A stretch of DNA of 64,000 bases from Roseiarcus sp963813555 (GCA_963813555.1 CAWEZX010000002.1:930001-994000); one strand, 5' to 3'. Counted from the first letter of the stretch, positions 43,216 to 53,677 are shown. Notes: a model not told the origin generated them from the letters alone. Numbers and translations are program-made.

Positions 43216-44730
43216 TCAGCGGCGCGCGACTGGTGGAAAGCGGGCGCTTCGTTCGAGGTCGTCGAGGTCCACGGAATTGCGGACGTATTGACGCGATGCT
43301 TTCTGGAACGGCTGGAAATCCCAGGCCTGGATTTTGCCCCTGTTGAGCGCCGCGTCGACGAGGTGGCGCCGGCGCTGACTATCGCGGATCCGCGCGTCCA
43401 ATTCGGCCAAGTCCCAGCGTTTCCCAACTTCCGTGCGAAAATCGGCGATGACCGCAGCGCATGACGGATTGTCCGCGAGGTTGTCGCGCTCGCCTGGATC
43501 GCTCTTAAGGTCGAAGAGCTGGTCTGGGTCGGCAGGCGAATGGATGAACTTGAATGGGCCGCGGCGGATCATCACGATCGGCGCGATCGCCCCTTCGGCA
43601 AGATATTCGCCAATGGCCTCGTCATGCCCGCCGGCGCCGCGGAGATGGGGTGCGAGGCTGCGTCCGTCGACATTGATCCCAAGCGATCGCGCGGCCCTGC
43701 CCGCGAAGTCGACGAGCGTCGGCATCAGATCGATGAGCGAGACGCTGGCGCCGACGCGGCGCGGCGCGAAGCGGCCAGGGCTGGCGATGACCAGCGGCAC
43801 GCGGCACGCCCCCTCGAGAAAGCTCATCTTGTACCAGAGACCGCGCTCGCCCAGCATCTCGCCGTGATCGCTGGTGAGAATGACGATTGTGTCCTCGGCC
43901 AAGCCGGCCGAACGCAGAGCCTCCATGAGCCGACCTAGCTGGTCGTCGATGTAGGCGATCGCGCCATAGTAGGCATGGCGCGCGGCGCGCATTTGGGCTT
44001 CCGTCACCGGCTCGCCGTCCATGGCGCAAACGCGGCGCAGCCGGCGCGAATGCGCGTCAAGCGCGATCGCGTCCGAGGGCATGTCGATGTCGGAATCGCG
44101 ATAGAGGTCCCAGTAGCGCTGCGGTACGGCGAATGGGTCATGCGGATGCGTGAACGAGGCGACCAGCAGGAACGGCCGCTCATCCCTCGATCGCGCGAGA
44201 TCGAAGATCGCCCGCTTGGCCATGAATGCGGCCTCATCGTCGAAATCGAGCTGGTTCGAGCGCACGCATAACCCCGCGTCTCGAACCGAGCTCATATTGT
44301 GATACCAGCTTGGGCGATGGTCGGGGCGATCCCAATCGGGCGTCCAGCCGAAGTCGGCGGGATAGATGTCGGTCGTCAGCCGTTGCTCGAATCCGTGCAA
44401 TTGATCGGGTCCGCAGAAGTGCATCTTGCCGGATAGAATGGTGCGATAGCCCCGTGCGCGCAGGCCATGCGCGAAGGTCGGAACGTCGGCGGCGAACTCG
44501 GCGGCGTTGTCGTAAACGTGCGTGCGCGACGGCAACAGTCCCGACATGAACGAGGCGCGCGACGGCGCGCACAAAGGGCTGTTGCAATAGGCGCTGTCGA
44601 ACACGATCCCGTCTCGCGCGAGCGCCTGCATGTTTGGCGCGCGGGCAAGAGCGTGGCCGTAGATGGGCAGGAACGCCGGCGCCATCTGGTCGGCCATGAC
44701 GATGAGAATATTGGGCGCTTTGGCGGTCAT
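43216..44730 (-). CDS. betC: choline-sulfatase
   Basis: Sulfatase of 504 residues. The formylglycine site is Cys54 in CNSPLCAPSRASFMSG; the first metal site is LIVMADQM. The blocks HFCGPDQLHGFEQRLTTDIY and PADFGWTPDW are characteristic of choline-O-sulfatase (BetC), as is the C-terminal PFKFIHSPADPDQLFDLKSD. It would release choline and sulfate from choline-O-sulfate, feeding glycine betaine synthesis, but no betA/betB genes are adjacent. It needs a formylglycine-generating enzyme from elsewhere. Divergent from the TIR protein gene. Confidence 0.9.
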   Translation of the reverse strand: MTAKAPNILIVMADQMAPAFLPIYGHALARAPNMQALARDGIVFDSAYCNSPLCAPSRASFMSGLLPSRTHVYDNAAEFAADVPTFAHGLRARGYRTILSGKMHFCGPDQLHGFEQRLTTDIYPADFGWTPDWDRPDHRPSWYHNMSSVRDAGLCVRSNQLDFDDEAAFMAKRAIFDLARSRDERPFLLVASFTHPHDPFAVPQRYWDLYRDSDIDMPSDAIALDAHSRRLRRVCAMDGEPVTEAQMRAARHAYYGAIAYIDDQLGRLMEALRSAGLAEDTIVILTSDHGEMLGERGLWYKMSFLEGACRVPLVIASPGRFAPRRVGASVSLIDLMPTLVDFAGRAARSLGINVDGRSLAPHLRGAGGHDEAIGEYLAEGAIAPIVMIRRGPFKFIHSPADPDQLFDLKSDPGERDNLADNPSCAAVIADFRTEVGKRWDLAELDARIRDSQRRRHLVDAALNRGKIQAWDFQPFQKASRQYVRNSVDLDDLERSARFPPVARR

Positions 44731-44873
44731 TTAGGGATCCTTGTTCGACCGTCTCTATCCCGCCTTGCCCGACCGCGCTTCCTCTTTCTAAAAACCTCCA
44801 CGGTCTCGCCCGATTGGCTTGACGGACGGGAACCCAACGGGCAAATCTGGCCCGAGGCGGGAGAGCCCCCACG

Positions 44874-47800
44874 ATGCCCTCCGATTCGATGAAGCCGCTC
44901 GTCTTCATCAGCTACGCGCACCTCGACGAACGGGATCCGCCCGAGCAGCCGCGTTGGCTGAGCTTCGTCATGGACTTCCTGCGGCCGGGGGAGAAGGACC
45001 GCAGGTACAAAGTCTGGATCGATCGGCTGATGCCGGTCGGCGCCGACTGGAATCCGGATATCGAAGCGCAGGTCCGTGCCTGCGATATTTTTATCTTGTT
45101 GGTGTCCACGCACTCGACCGGTTCGGACTATATTCTCGACAAGGAAGTCCCCATCATCCGCGAACGGCAGCGCAATGGCGACGGCGTTCACTTCTGTCCG
45201 CTGCTCATCGACTGGACCCCCGATCCAGGGCTTGAGCAGGTCAGCGACAGGAACTTTCGCCCACGCGACCGCAAGCCGTTCTCCAGTCTCACGCAAAGCG
45301 AACGCAGCCGGCAAATGACGGAGGTCGCCAATGAGATCGCCGGCTTTGCGAAGGCGATCGAGGATCAGAAGGCCGCGGCGGCGGCGCAGAATCAGCCTGT
45401 GAGGCCGCCATTCCAGGGTCTCGAGTCGCTGCTCGGCTCTGCGGTGACAAACTTCATTGTTCGAGGCGTCGAGGGGATCGCACCCGCAGCGAAGCCGACG
45501 CGAGCGGCGCCGTTGGTCGAAATCACCGGCTTGCCCGAGACCGGCTACGAGCGGCTGGTCGGACGCGAGGCGGAGCTCGCGCGCCTCGACGAGGCTTGGG
45601 GCGGCGGCAAGACCAATATCCTTTCGCTTGTCGCCGAGGGCGGGGCGGGCAAGTCGGCTTTGGTCAACGAATGGCTCACGCGCCTGCAGGCCGACGGCTA
45701 TCGCGAGGCGAGATGCGTGCTCGGCTGGTCGTTCTACAGCCAGGGCTCGAAAGAGCGAGCGACCGCTGCGGACGAGTTTCTGAACTGGGCGATGCTCAAA
45801 CTCGGCCTAAAACTCGAAACGACAAGCGCATCCGCCAAGGGCGAGGCGATCGCGGAGGCGCTGATGACGCGGCGTGTCCTGCTCGTGCTCGACGGCGTCG
45901 AACCTTTGCAGTACGGGCCGGGTCCGCAAGTCGGCCAACTCAAGGACCAGGGTTTGCGCGCGCTGCTGCGCCGTTTCGCCGCCGCGACGCCGGCAGCGGA
46001 CCACAGCCTGATCGTGCTAACCAGCCGCGTCGCGGTTGCCGACATTAAGCTCTTCAGGGACAGCGCGGCGCTGGTCCTCGACATCGAGCGGCTGTCGGAG
46101 GAAGCCGGCGCCGAACTGCTGCGTGACAATGACGTCTGGGGCGTAGACCACGACCTGAGGGCGGCGTCGCGTGATTTTGCCGGCCATCCGCTGGCGCTGA
46201 CGCTGCTCGCGAGTTTCTTGAAGGAAACGCAGAACGGCGACATGCGCCGGCGCGATCATATCCGAGGCCTCACCGCCGACGCCGACGATCCGCGCCATGG
46301 TCAGGCGCGGCGCGTCATGCAATCCTACGAGGTGGAATGGCTTGCCGATCAGCCGGTCCTGCTCGCCATCCTCCATTGCGTCGGCCTGTTCGACCGACCG
46401 GCGAACGGCGACTGCCTCGAGGCGCTGCGCACCAAGCCTGCGATTCCGGGACTGACCGATGCGCTCGTCGATCTCAGCGAGGAGCAATGGCGACGAAACG
46501 TTGCACGATTGCGCGAAGTCCGACTGTTGTCGCCGGTCGACCCTTCCGATCCGGACGCGCTCGACGCCCATCCTTTGGTGCGCGAATGGTTCGGCGAGCG
46601 TCTGCGGCAAACGAACGAAGCCGCATGGAAAGAAGCACACGGCCGCCTCTACGATCATCTGCGCGACGCCACCCACGAAGGCCAAACGCCGACGCTGGCC
46701 GATCTCGCGCCGCTTTATCACACCGTCGCTCACGGATGCCGCGCCGGACGACATCAGGAGGCGCTTCGGGACGTCTATCTTGGCCGCATTTGCCGGCGGC
46801 TCCCGAACGGCTCACTCGAATTCTACGCAAGCAAGAAATTGGGGGCAGTCGGCAGCAACCTCGTGGCGATCAGCTGGTTCTTTGAACAGCCCTACGAAAA
46901 GCCCGCAGCCGTGCTCGTTGACGCCGCTCACTCATTTGTCGTCAGCCAAGCCAGCCTCGCGTTGCGTGCGCAGGGGCGTCTGCGGGAGGCGCTGCAAGCG
47001 ATGCGTTCCAGCCTGCAAATGTCAGAAGAGGCCCAGGATTGGGGGAATGCAGCGGCCGACGCGTCCAATCTGATCCAAACCGAGCAGCTCTTCGGCGACG
47101 TCATGGCGGCTGTCGCGACCGCAACAATAGGCGCAGCCCATGCTGACCGGAGCCCTAACCGGGATCACCTGCTATTTTTGCGCGTGGACCATGCCGATGC
47201 GCTCCATGCCGCAGGCGAGCGGGAGAAAGCCGCGGCCCTTTTCGCTGACGCTGAGCATCGACAGCGGGAATCGTGGCAGGCATATCCCCTGCTGCATGCG
47301 CTGGCAGGATATCATTATTGCGACCTGCTGGTGTCGATGGGGCGGGCCGCGGAGGCGCGCGCCCGGGCGGCGCAGACTTTGGAGTGGGCGCGGCCACGAA
47401 AAATGGTTTTCAATGTTGCCCTCGATAATCTGACGCTGGGACGCGCCGATCTCGCACTGGCGCTGCAAAGCCTGAGAAGCGGTTCCTCGACCGAAACCGC
47501 CCGCGACCATGCGCGAACTCCCGCTGCGAAGCTCGATGAGGCGGTCGAAGGCCTGCGCGCCTCGGGTCGGATCGCCGAGGTCCCTCGTGGCCTGCTGGCG
47601 CGCGCGGCATTCCGTCGCGCCGGCGGTGATTGGGAGGGCGCGGCGCGCGATCTTGATGAAGCGGAGGAGATCGCGGAGCCGGGGCCGATGCGGCTCTACC
47701 TTTGCGATTGCGCGCTCGAACGCGCGCGGCTTGCTTTGGCGCAGCTCGAAGCCTTCGCGCCACTCGCCGGCCTCGTCGAGCCGAGCCCGTCGCCGTCGGG

Positions 47801-47981
47801 TCCACCCGACGCCGACGCCGCCACGGCGGCCTCGCTCAAAGGCGAGGCGTGCAGCGAACTCGACAAGGCGCGCAAGCTCATTGCGGAGTGCGGCTACCAC
47901 CGCCGCGACGAGGAACTCAGCGAACTCGACGAGGTCGTCGCGGGCAACCGCCGCTTCGCCGATCTGCCGCCGCACGTCTAA
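44874..47981 (+). CDS. TIR-STAND-repeat protein (bacterial NLR-like)
   Basis: A 1035-residue three-part protein. TIR domain (residues about 8-125): VFISYAHLDERD, KVWIDRLMPVGADW, DIFILLVSTHSTGSDYI and DKEVPII, with Glu91 the likely NAD+-cleaving glutamate. STAND/NB-ARC ATPase (about 225-460): P-loop AEGGAGKSALV, Walker B RRVLLVLDGVEP, VLTSR sensor and GHPLALTL (GLPL-like). From about 600 to 1010 Ala-rich helical repeats resemble TPRs (LALRAQGRLREALQAMRSSL and similar). In this architecture repeats sense a trigger, STAND oligomerises and TIR depletes NAD+, as in anti-phage bNLRs; that role here is inference. It may be a single-gene unit, 143 bases from divergent betC. Confidence 0.85.
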   Translation: MPSDSMKPLVFISYAHLDERDPPEQPRWLSFVMDFLRPGEKDRRYKVWIDRLMPVGADWNPDIEAQVRACDIFILLVSTHSTGSDYILDKEVPIIRERQRNGDGVHFCPLLIDWTPDPGLEQVSDRNFRPRDRKPFSSLTQSERSRQMTEVANEIAGFAKAIEDQKAAAAAQNQPVRPPFQGLESLLGSAVTNFIVRGVEGIAPAAKPTRAAPLVEITGLPETGYERLVGREAELARLDEAWGGGKTNILSLVAEGGAGKSALVNEWLTRLQADGYREARCVLGWSFYSQGSKERATAADEFLNWAMLKLGLKLETTSASAKGEAIAEALMTRRVLLVLDGVEPLQYGPGPQVGQLKDQGLRALLRRFAAATPAADHSLIVLTSRVAVADIKLFRDSAALVLDIERLSEEAGAELLRDNDVWGVDHDLRAASRDFAGHPLALTLLASFLKETQNGDMRRRDHIRGLTADADDPRHGQARRVMQSYEVEWLADQPVLLAILHCVGLFDRPANGDCLEALRTKPAIPGLTDALVDLSEEQWRRNVARLREVRLLSPVDPSDPDALDAHPLVREWFGERLRQTNEAAWKEAHGRLYDHLRDATHEGQTPTLADLAPLYHTVAHGCRAGRHQEALRDVYLGRICRRLPNGSLEFYASKKLGAVGSNLVAISWFFEQPYEKPAAVLVDAAHSFVVSQASLALRAQGRLREALQAMRSSLQMSEEAQDWGNAAADASNLIQTEQLFGDVMAAVATATIGAAHADRSPNRDHLLFLRVDHADALHAAGEREKAAALFADAEHRQRESWQAYPLLHALAGYHYCDLLVSMGRAAEARARAAQTLEWARPRKMVFNVALDNLTLGRADLALALQSLRSGSSTETARDHARTPAAKLDEAVEGLRASGRIAEVPRGLLARAAFRRAGGDWEGAARDLDEAEEIAEPGPMRLYLCDCALERARLALAQLEAFAPLAGLVEPSPSPSGPPDADAATAASLKGEACSELDKARKLIAECGYHRRDEELSELDEVVAGNRRFADLPPHV

Positions 47982-48168
47982 GCAGCCGCCGGTGCAGATA
48001 AGCGAACCTAAGTCCTTGAAAACAAGGAGTCGCGCGCAGAATCGCACACCCCTCGGAGTGGCGCTGGAGAAGCTGCAGGTGGGGTCTGCGATTGCCTGGC
48101 GCGCGCGTCCTCGCTAGAGGAGGCGCCGACCCGACTCAGTCGAGATAGGAAGGGCCGGCAAGGATTTG

Positions 48169-49362
48169 ATGCGCCAGTTTTTGTTCCGTTTTCCGCCCGC
48201 CTACCGACTCCAGCCCGTCGGTCAGAGGGAGGAGGACGCCCTTTCCCAAATCCGGATTGGCGCGAGCAACCAGAGCGTTCTTGTGCCTTTTTCGCCCGGA
48301 CTCGACTACATCGTCGCCCCGAGCGGGGGCGCTGCGCTCCCGATCAAGACCGGCGACTTTCGGGTCGAAACGCTGGGCCTCTTGGCGTCGCTATGGGCGC
48401 GGCTGCGCCTGGCGTTCTTCTTCAAAAAGAAGAAGTATCTGAGTTACGACGAATTTTCTCTGTTCTCGGTTGGTTCAAAAAGCGAACGCAAGCGCTTTAC
48501 GCGATTCAATGAGGATACAATGAACATTGGCGTCGTGGTCGATGGCGACCTGGTCGCCAAGCATCCCGAGCTTCTTTACGGCTGGCCAACGGAGGTCAGC
48601 GGGCCGCCTCAGGCGGCTGATCGTCCAGAGCGCATTCGGGCGGCGGTCGTTGTCCATATCTACTACGAGGATACTTGGCCCGATATCGCTGGGGCCCTCG
48701 GGAGCCTGACTATTCCCTTCGATCTGATCGTCACGACCGCTGCGGGTCGCGAGCGGCTGACCGAAACCATTCGGCGCGCCTATCCTCGCGCCGAAATTGA
48801 AATCGTGGAGAATCGCGGCCGCGACGTTGGCCCGTTCATAGTTTTGCTCGAGCGCGGCCGATTGGATCGTTACCGCTATGTATGCAAGGTTCACGGCAAG
48901 AAATCGATCGATGGCGGCCGCAAAACCTACATGGGCGCGATGTGGCGACGCCGGCTGCTGTTCGAACTGTTGGGGGCGCCGGGCGCTGCGAATGCCGCCA
49001 TCGCCATGTTCGAGCGCGATCGGTCGATCGGGATGATCGGCCCAAGAGTGTTCCGTTTGCCGAAGGAAGGTTATTCTGAGGACCTCTCCTGGTCGGCCAA
49101 TCGCCCCATGACGTTGAAGATTGCCGAACGGATGGGGGTCCCGGTCGACGAGTTCCAACTCGATTTCTTCGGCGGAACGATGTTCTGGGTTCGCCCAGAG
49201 GCGTTGAAGCCGTTGAGGGACCTGCGTCTTGCGGAGGACATGCCTTATGAGACCGGGCTGATCGACGGAGACCTGCCGCATGCGATTGAACGCGTGTTGC
49301 CGACCTCGGTTTTGGCAGCCGGCTACAAACTCGCCAACAGCGACGGGTATGGGGTGACATAA
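48169..49362 (+). CDS. rhamnan synthesis F (RgpF)-like glycan protein
   Basis: A 397-residue protein. The first 130 residues are poorly characterised; from about residue 145 a rhamnan-synthesis-F domain follows: VVVHIYYEDTWPDIAGAL, FDLIVTTAAG, EIVENRGRDVGPFIVLLERG, YVCKVHGKKS, and QLDFFGGTMFWVRPEALKPL. RgpF proteins act in rhamnose-containing polysaccharide assembly. Start at 48169 has AAGGA before it. It lies between the TIR gene (187 bases upstream) and gmhB, suggesting a surface-polysaccharide locus. Confidence 0.83.
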   Translation: MRQFLFRFPPAYRLQPVGQREEDALSQIRIGASNQSVLVPFSPGLDYIVAPSGGAALPIKTGDFRVETLGLLASLWARLRLAFFFKKKKYLSYDEFSLFSVGSKSERKRFTRFNEDTMNIGVVVDGDLVAKHPELLYGWPTEVSGPPQAADRPERIRAAVVVHIYYEDTWPDIAGALGSLTIPFDLIVTTAAGRERLTETIRRAYPRAEIEIVENRGRDVGPFIVLLERGRLDRYRYVCKVHGKKSIDGGRKTYMGAMWRRRLLFELLGAPGAANAAIAMFERDRSIGMIGPRVFRLPKEGYSEDLSWSANRPMTLKIAERMGVPVDEFQLDFFGGTMFWVRPEALKPLRDLRLAEDMPYETGLIDGDLPHAIERVLPTSVLAAGYKLANSDGYGVT

Positions 49363-49495
49363 GCAAGCGAATGAAGGATTCGCCCCTCGCACACCTGGGT
49401 CGCCGGTTGACGGCGGCAAAGGGCCGCTTACAAGCGTTAGTTTTGCACCTGCAGCACCGCGACGTGCGAAACGCAGGAGCGCTGCTCGACTTTAG

Positions 49496-50056
49496 TCAGC
49501 TGCATCCCGCCTGTCCGCCCTCCCGCTGCGCAAGCAAAGAGCAGACGCGCCGCGCCGCGGCGAGGAAATCATCCGCCGCACCGATCGAGGCGGACCCCCC
49601 TGCCGCCACCCGCACTCCTTTGACGCCCGCCGCTTTCGCGGCCCCCATATCCCCGTCGCTGTCCCCAACGACCACGACCTCATCGGGGTGAAATCCTAAA
49701 TCGCGCATCGCTTTTAGGACCATTCCCGGGGCCGGTTTGCGGCAATCGCAGCCGTCGTCAGGGCCGTGCGGGCAGACGTAGATCGCCTCCAGTCGGAGAC
49801 CCTCCGCCGCCATCATGGACTGAAGCCGTTCATGAATCCGCTCGAGCGTCGCGTCGTCAAAATAGCCGCGCGCGATCCCCGATTGATTGGTGATCAAAAC
49901 CAATGCGAACCCGGCGTCCCGCAGCAGTCGCAACCCCTCGATCGCGCCTGGGACAAACTCGATTCCGTCTGGATCCCGCAAGTAGACCTTGTCGACGATG
50001 ATGGTTCCATCGCGATCGATGAGCGCGAGCCGCCTCGGCGCGGGCGATACGTGCAT
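49496..50056 (-). CDS. gmhB: D-glycero-beta-D-manno-heptose 1,7-bisphosphate 7-phosphatase
   Basis: HAD phosphatase of 186 residues for ADP-heptose synthesis. Motif I is ALIDRDGTIIVD; VYLRDPDGIEFVPGAIEGL and ITNQSGIARGYF follow; the zinc loop is CPHGPDDGCDCRKP (Cys-His-Cys-Cys), specific to the GmhB branch; the third motif is VVVGDSDGDMGAA. It makes heptose phosphate for lipopolysaccharide core. Transcribed alone; other heptose genes are not in the window. Confidence 0.92.
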   Translation of the reverse strand: MHVSPAPRRLALIDRDGTIIVDKVYLRDPDGIEFVPGAIEGLRLLRDAGFALVLITNQSGIARGYFDDATLERIHERLQSMMAAEGLRLEAIYVCPHGPDDGCDCRKPAPGMVLKAMRDLGFHPDEVVVVGDSDGDMGAAKAAGVKGVRVAAGGSASIGAADDFLAAARRVCSLLAQREGGQAGCS

Positions 50057-50123
50057 CAGTCAACTCCCCGCGGTGTGGCCGGTTGGCGTGCCTTTGAAAT
50101 GGGTTCGTTTCGCCAAAATGACC

Positions 50124-50830
50124 TTAGGTCAAAAAATCATAGCGCATGTGCGGGGCGAGTTGGTCGCCCCAGGCTTCGAGGGCGCGCCGCCAGCCGAGAT
50201 CGTTCGGCAGGTTCTTGGTGGCGACGCCGTTGAAGCGCGCCAGCCATTGCTTGAGGCGGCCGTGGTAGGCGTTGACATTATTGATGTGCAGGTGGGGCCC
50301 CTCCGGGGTCCGCTTTCCTGGCGCGGGCATGGGCCGTGGAAGGCAATCCCGGCTCTGCGGGCGAAAGCGGCGATCGCCTTCCCGCCGTCGCCGACCAGAT
50401 GATTGCCCGGCGTGACGACGCCTGCGAGGGCGGCCCCGACCGAAGCGCTGTCGACCTGGGTCGGGACGGCGTCAAAGGTCGCGCCTTTCCGGTCGCGGGC
50501 GACAAGGACGGGGACGTTGTCCTGATAAAGGCCCGCATGTCTGGCCTTTTCGCCCCGCTTGCTAAGCCTTTCGCGCAGGTCGGATCATCGGCCCTTGAAG
50601 GATTCGGGGACGAAAGTCTCGTCCGTTTCGACGATCCCCCTCAGCGGCTTGTCGCTTGCGGGGGCGCGGAGAAACCGATGCCGCCAGCGGAACGCCGTCG
50701 TCGGATGAACGCCGCACAGTTCCGCGGTCTTCGCCAGGCTCTTGCCCTCGATCATCGCTCGGGCGTGATCGAGCCAGCGCTCCCTCTTGCGCAGCGCGGT
50801 AGTGTGTTGAAGGTTCTGCGAAATCGCTGA
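50124..50830 (-). pseudogene. IS1595-family transposase, degraded
   Basis: Pieces of an IS1595 transposase in more than one frame: LRKRERWLDHARAMIEGKSL, CGVHPTTAFRWRHRFLRAPA and IVETDETFVPESFKGR (first aspartate) near 50600-50780, then HINNVNAYHGRLKQWLARFN and NLPNDLGWRRALEAW near 50140-50290. The N-terminal zinc ribbon is missing, cut off where the IS256 remnant starts. It is of a different subgroup from the intact copy at 28-29 kb and cannot be functional. Confidence 0.82.
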
Positions 50831-50839
50831 AGGCGAGAG

Positions 50840-51902
50840 GCGGTCATGACAGGCTGGTGATGTCCAAGTCACCGATTCCCTCGGAGGAACCCCGGGTCGG
50901 CAAGCTGGAGTTGCGCGCGCCGCAGGACCGCGACGGTCGATTCTCGACCGAGTTGTTCGAACGCTGTCAGCGCGCCGAGCAGGCGCTGGTCGCCACGCTC
51001 GCCGAGATGTCCGTGCAGGGCGTCTCAACCCGGAAGGTCAAGGCGATCACCGAGCCGCTCTGCGGCCATGCCTTCTCGGCCTCGGCCATCTCCGCCATCA
51101 ACAAGCGTCTGGACGAAAGTCTCGACGCTTTCGCCAACCGCCCCCTCGCCGAACCCTTTCCTTATCTCATCCTCGACGCCCGCTACGAAAAAGGGGCGAG
51201 AAGGCGGCGGAGTGATGAGCCAGGCGGTGCTGATCGCCATCGGGATCGACTGGGACGGTCGCCGGCAGATTCTGGCGGTCGAGATGGCCAATCGGGAGAG
51301 CCGCTCGTCGTGGAAGGATTTTCTCAACGCCCTGCGCCGACGCGGCCTTAACGGTGTTGAGTTCGTCGTCGCCGACGATCACGCCGGCCTTCGCGCCGCC
51401 ATCCGCGAAGTTTCACCGGAGGCCGCCTTCCAGTGATGCTATGTCCACTTCCTCCGCAACGCCCTCGACCACCTGCCCGCGTAAGGCTGACGACGATTGC
51501 CTGCAGGAATTGCGCTGGCTTTACGACCGCCGTTCGATCCAGGAGGCCCGCCACGACCTTGCCGCCTGGATCGCCAAATGGGGCGCGCGTTATCCCAAGC
51601 TCGTCGCCTGGGTCGAGGAAACCATCGAAGAAACGCTCACCTTCTACCGCCTGCCACGCCAGCACCATAAGCACCTCAAGAGCACCAACATGCTCGAACG
51701 CCTCAACGAGGAGATCAGGCGAAGAACCTATGTCGTGCGCATCTTCCCCAATTCAAACGCCTGCTGCCGCCTCATCCGAGCCTCGCCGTCGAGACTCACG
51801 AGAACGGGCTCGAGGCCCATCGCCACCTCAACATGAACGACCTCAAGGAGCACAAGAAAATCCAGCTGCGCCAAGCCGCTTGACCCAGCCCACATGACCG
51901 CG
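50840..51902 (+). mobile_element. IS256-family insertion sequence, degraded
   Basis: Bounded by imperfect inverted repeats: GCGGTCATGACAGGCTGG on the left (50840 on) and CCAGCCCACATGACCGC on the right (to 51902). The transposase gene inside is broken in several places. Boundaries are read from the repeats only; no target duplication was identified. Confidence 0.7.
50860..51883 (+). pseudogene. IS256-family (mutator-type) transposase, broken
   Basis: Collinear transposase sequence in changing frames: QDRDGRFSTELFERCQRAEQ, VQGVSTRKVKAITEPLCGHA and YLILDARYEK to about 51192; then MSQAVLIAIGIDWDGRRQIL and VVADDHAGLRAAIREV to a nonsense TGA at 51434-51436; then RKADDDCLQELRWLYDRR, LKSTNMLERLNEEIRRRTYV, and the tail EHKKIQLRQAA to the stop at 51883. 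At least two frame shifts and one stop make it non-functional. Confidence 0.88.
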
Positions 51903-52692
51903 TTTGCAGAACTTGACGCACACGACCGAAAAATTTCCTTTTAACGAAGCATCGGGTATGCTGCGAAGTCGCATCGAAGCAGAGACCCTTATGTCCAACC
52001 GTTCCGAAACCGCCGAGCGGGAGAAGATCGTCCGCCAGCTCGCGGCCTCGCCGCGCCACCTGTCAAGGCCGCCGCCTGCGCTTGCGCTTCGCGCGCGAGA
52101 AGCGCCCACCCGCCGCAAGCTTTGTAAAGAATTAGCCGCTCTGCTACCGCGCCGATTTGAGCACGCGCCGGAAGGAAATTCGGCGCTAAAGCTTTGAAAT
52201 CGCTCGTTTGGCGGAAGGAAATCAAGGCTCGGTGGCCCTTTTCGGCGGCGTTAGCAATGACTTTCGACGCAAAAGGCGCGTTTCGCCGGCAAAAGGCGCC
52301 ATTTTCCGCCACAAACGTAGCGGTTTCCGTAGTGCGAGATCAGGCGCCTTGCGAAGGCGCCGCAGCCTCGCGTTTCGCCTCACGCCATTCGCATCGCAGC
52401 CGTCGATTTCTGATCGCCAATCGCCTCAAGGAAGGAGCGCCGGAAGGCGTCGCGCAAAATGGTTTGGCGCATGTTGGATCGTCAACCGACGCCTCCCCCA
52501 AGCGGCGTCGTCAAGAAGCTATTTGAGCGAGGCATCCGCCAAGCCGCGCCGGTTGTCGGTGATGTTGATCCCTGGTTCGAACCCGGCAAGCACCAAGATG
52601 CGGGGATCAGGCACCGCGCTCGAAAAAGAGGTTCGCTCGCCAATGTCGGTTTACACTTCCGGAAAGACGATCTCCTTTCGATAGGCTCGCAA
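51903..52692. other. non-coding region between IS256 remnant and glycosyltransferase
   Basis: About 790 bases without a supported gene. A 97-codon frame from 51904 has no recognisable features. A hairpin GGCGCCTT/AAGGCGCC lies at 52343-52361, and related GGCGCC-type words recur nearby (around 52280-52310). The first part may be mobile-element debris; the last 100 bases should hold the promoter of the next gene. Confidence 0.45.
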
Positions 52693-53677
52693 ATGCAGAT
52701 GACAATCGCCGCGGTGATTCCGCTATATAACGGCGGCGATTTCATCGAAGAAGCAATTCACAGCGTCCTCAAGCAAACCAGACCTGCGGACGAAATCATC
52801 GTTGTTGATGATGGATCAATAGACGACGGTCCGTATAAAGTAGAGCGCCTCGCCGCAGAACATGCCATAACACTGCTTCGCAAGCAGAATGGGGGCCAGT
52901 CGTCAGCGAGGAACATGGCGATTAATTATTCGCAATGTGAATACATCGCTTTTCTTGATCAAGACGATGTTTGGTACGAGGACCACCTTGCAATTCTAAC
53001 GCAGCCATTTCTCGAATCTCAACTTAAAGATTTAGCGATCGTCTACGGAAATATCGACCTTGTGGATCGCAAGGGAAGAATGATTGCGCGCTGCTACCTC
53101 GATGAGATCAACTCCACCCACCCAAAGACCTCGCTTCGCCAATGCCTGGCGCAGGATCTTTACATCGTGCCGAGCGCCGCTTTGGTTTCCAAAGACGCCA
53201 TCTCGAAGAGTTGGCTATTTTGACGAACGTCTGTCTGGATACGAAGATGACGATCTGTTCGTTAGAATATTTTGGGCCGGATACCGCAACGTTTATCTAA
53301 AGGTCGCTGTTTCTCGTTGGCGCCACTACGGTGGTTCCTCCTCGTTCAGCACGAGAATGGGCCAATCTCGCATGATATACTTCAAGAAGCTGGCGGACAC
53401 CTTTCCCGACGAGCCAAACCTGGGCCTGTGGTGGCGCCATAATATTATCGGCCCGCGCTTTATGAAGGTCGCGTTCAACGAGTTCATCCGGGCTTCCAGG
53501 GCAGGCGACACGGCGGCGCTCGACCGCGCTTGGTCCGAGATAAAGGAAATAGCTCCCGTCTTGAATCGCCGAACCCGGGAGAGAGTGAGGCGTTTCTCGC
53601 CCTTGATCGAGCGACTCTACCCGAGTCCCCTAACGGGAGTGGCCCGCGCTTTGGCGCGCTTTGCCGTTCGGCTATAA
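52693..53677 (+). CDS. family 2 glycosyltransferase, frame broken
   Basis: GT-A enzyme starting MQMTIAAVIPLYNGGDFIEEA, with DEIIVVDDGSIDDG, GGQSSARNMAINYSQ and AFLDQDDVWYEDH (DxD motif). The frame changes near 53207 (TCGAAGAGTTGG); VGYFDERLSGYEDDDLFVRI continues in the next frame, the expected acceptor-site block, and the protein ends LTGVARALARFAVRL. Without the break it would be about 328 residues. Lower GC and less biased codons than the core genes suggest a transferred surface-glycan gene. ATG at 52699 is an alternative start. Confidence 0.8.
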
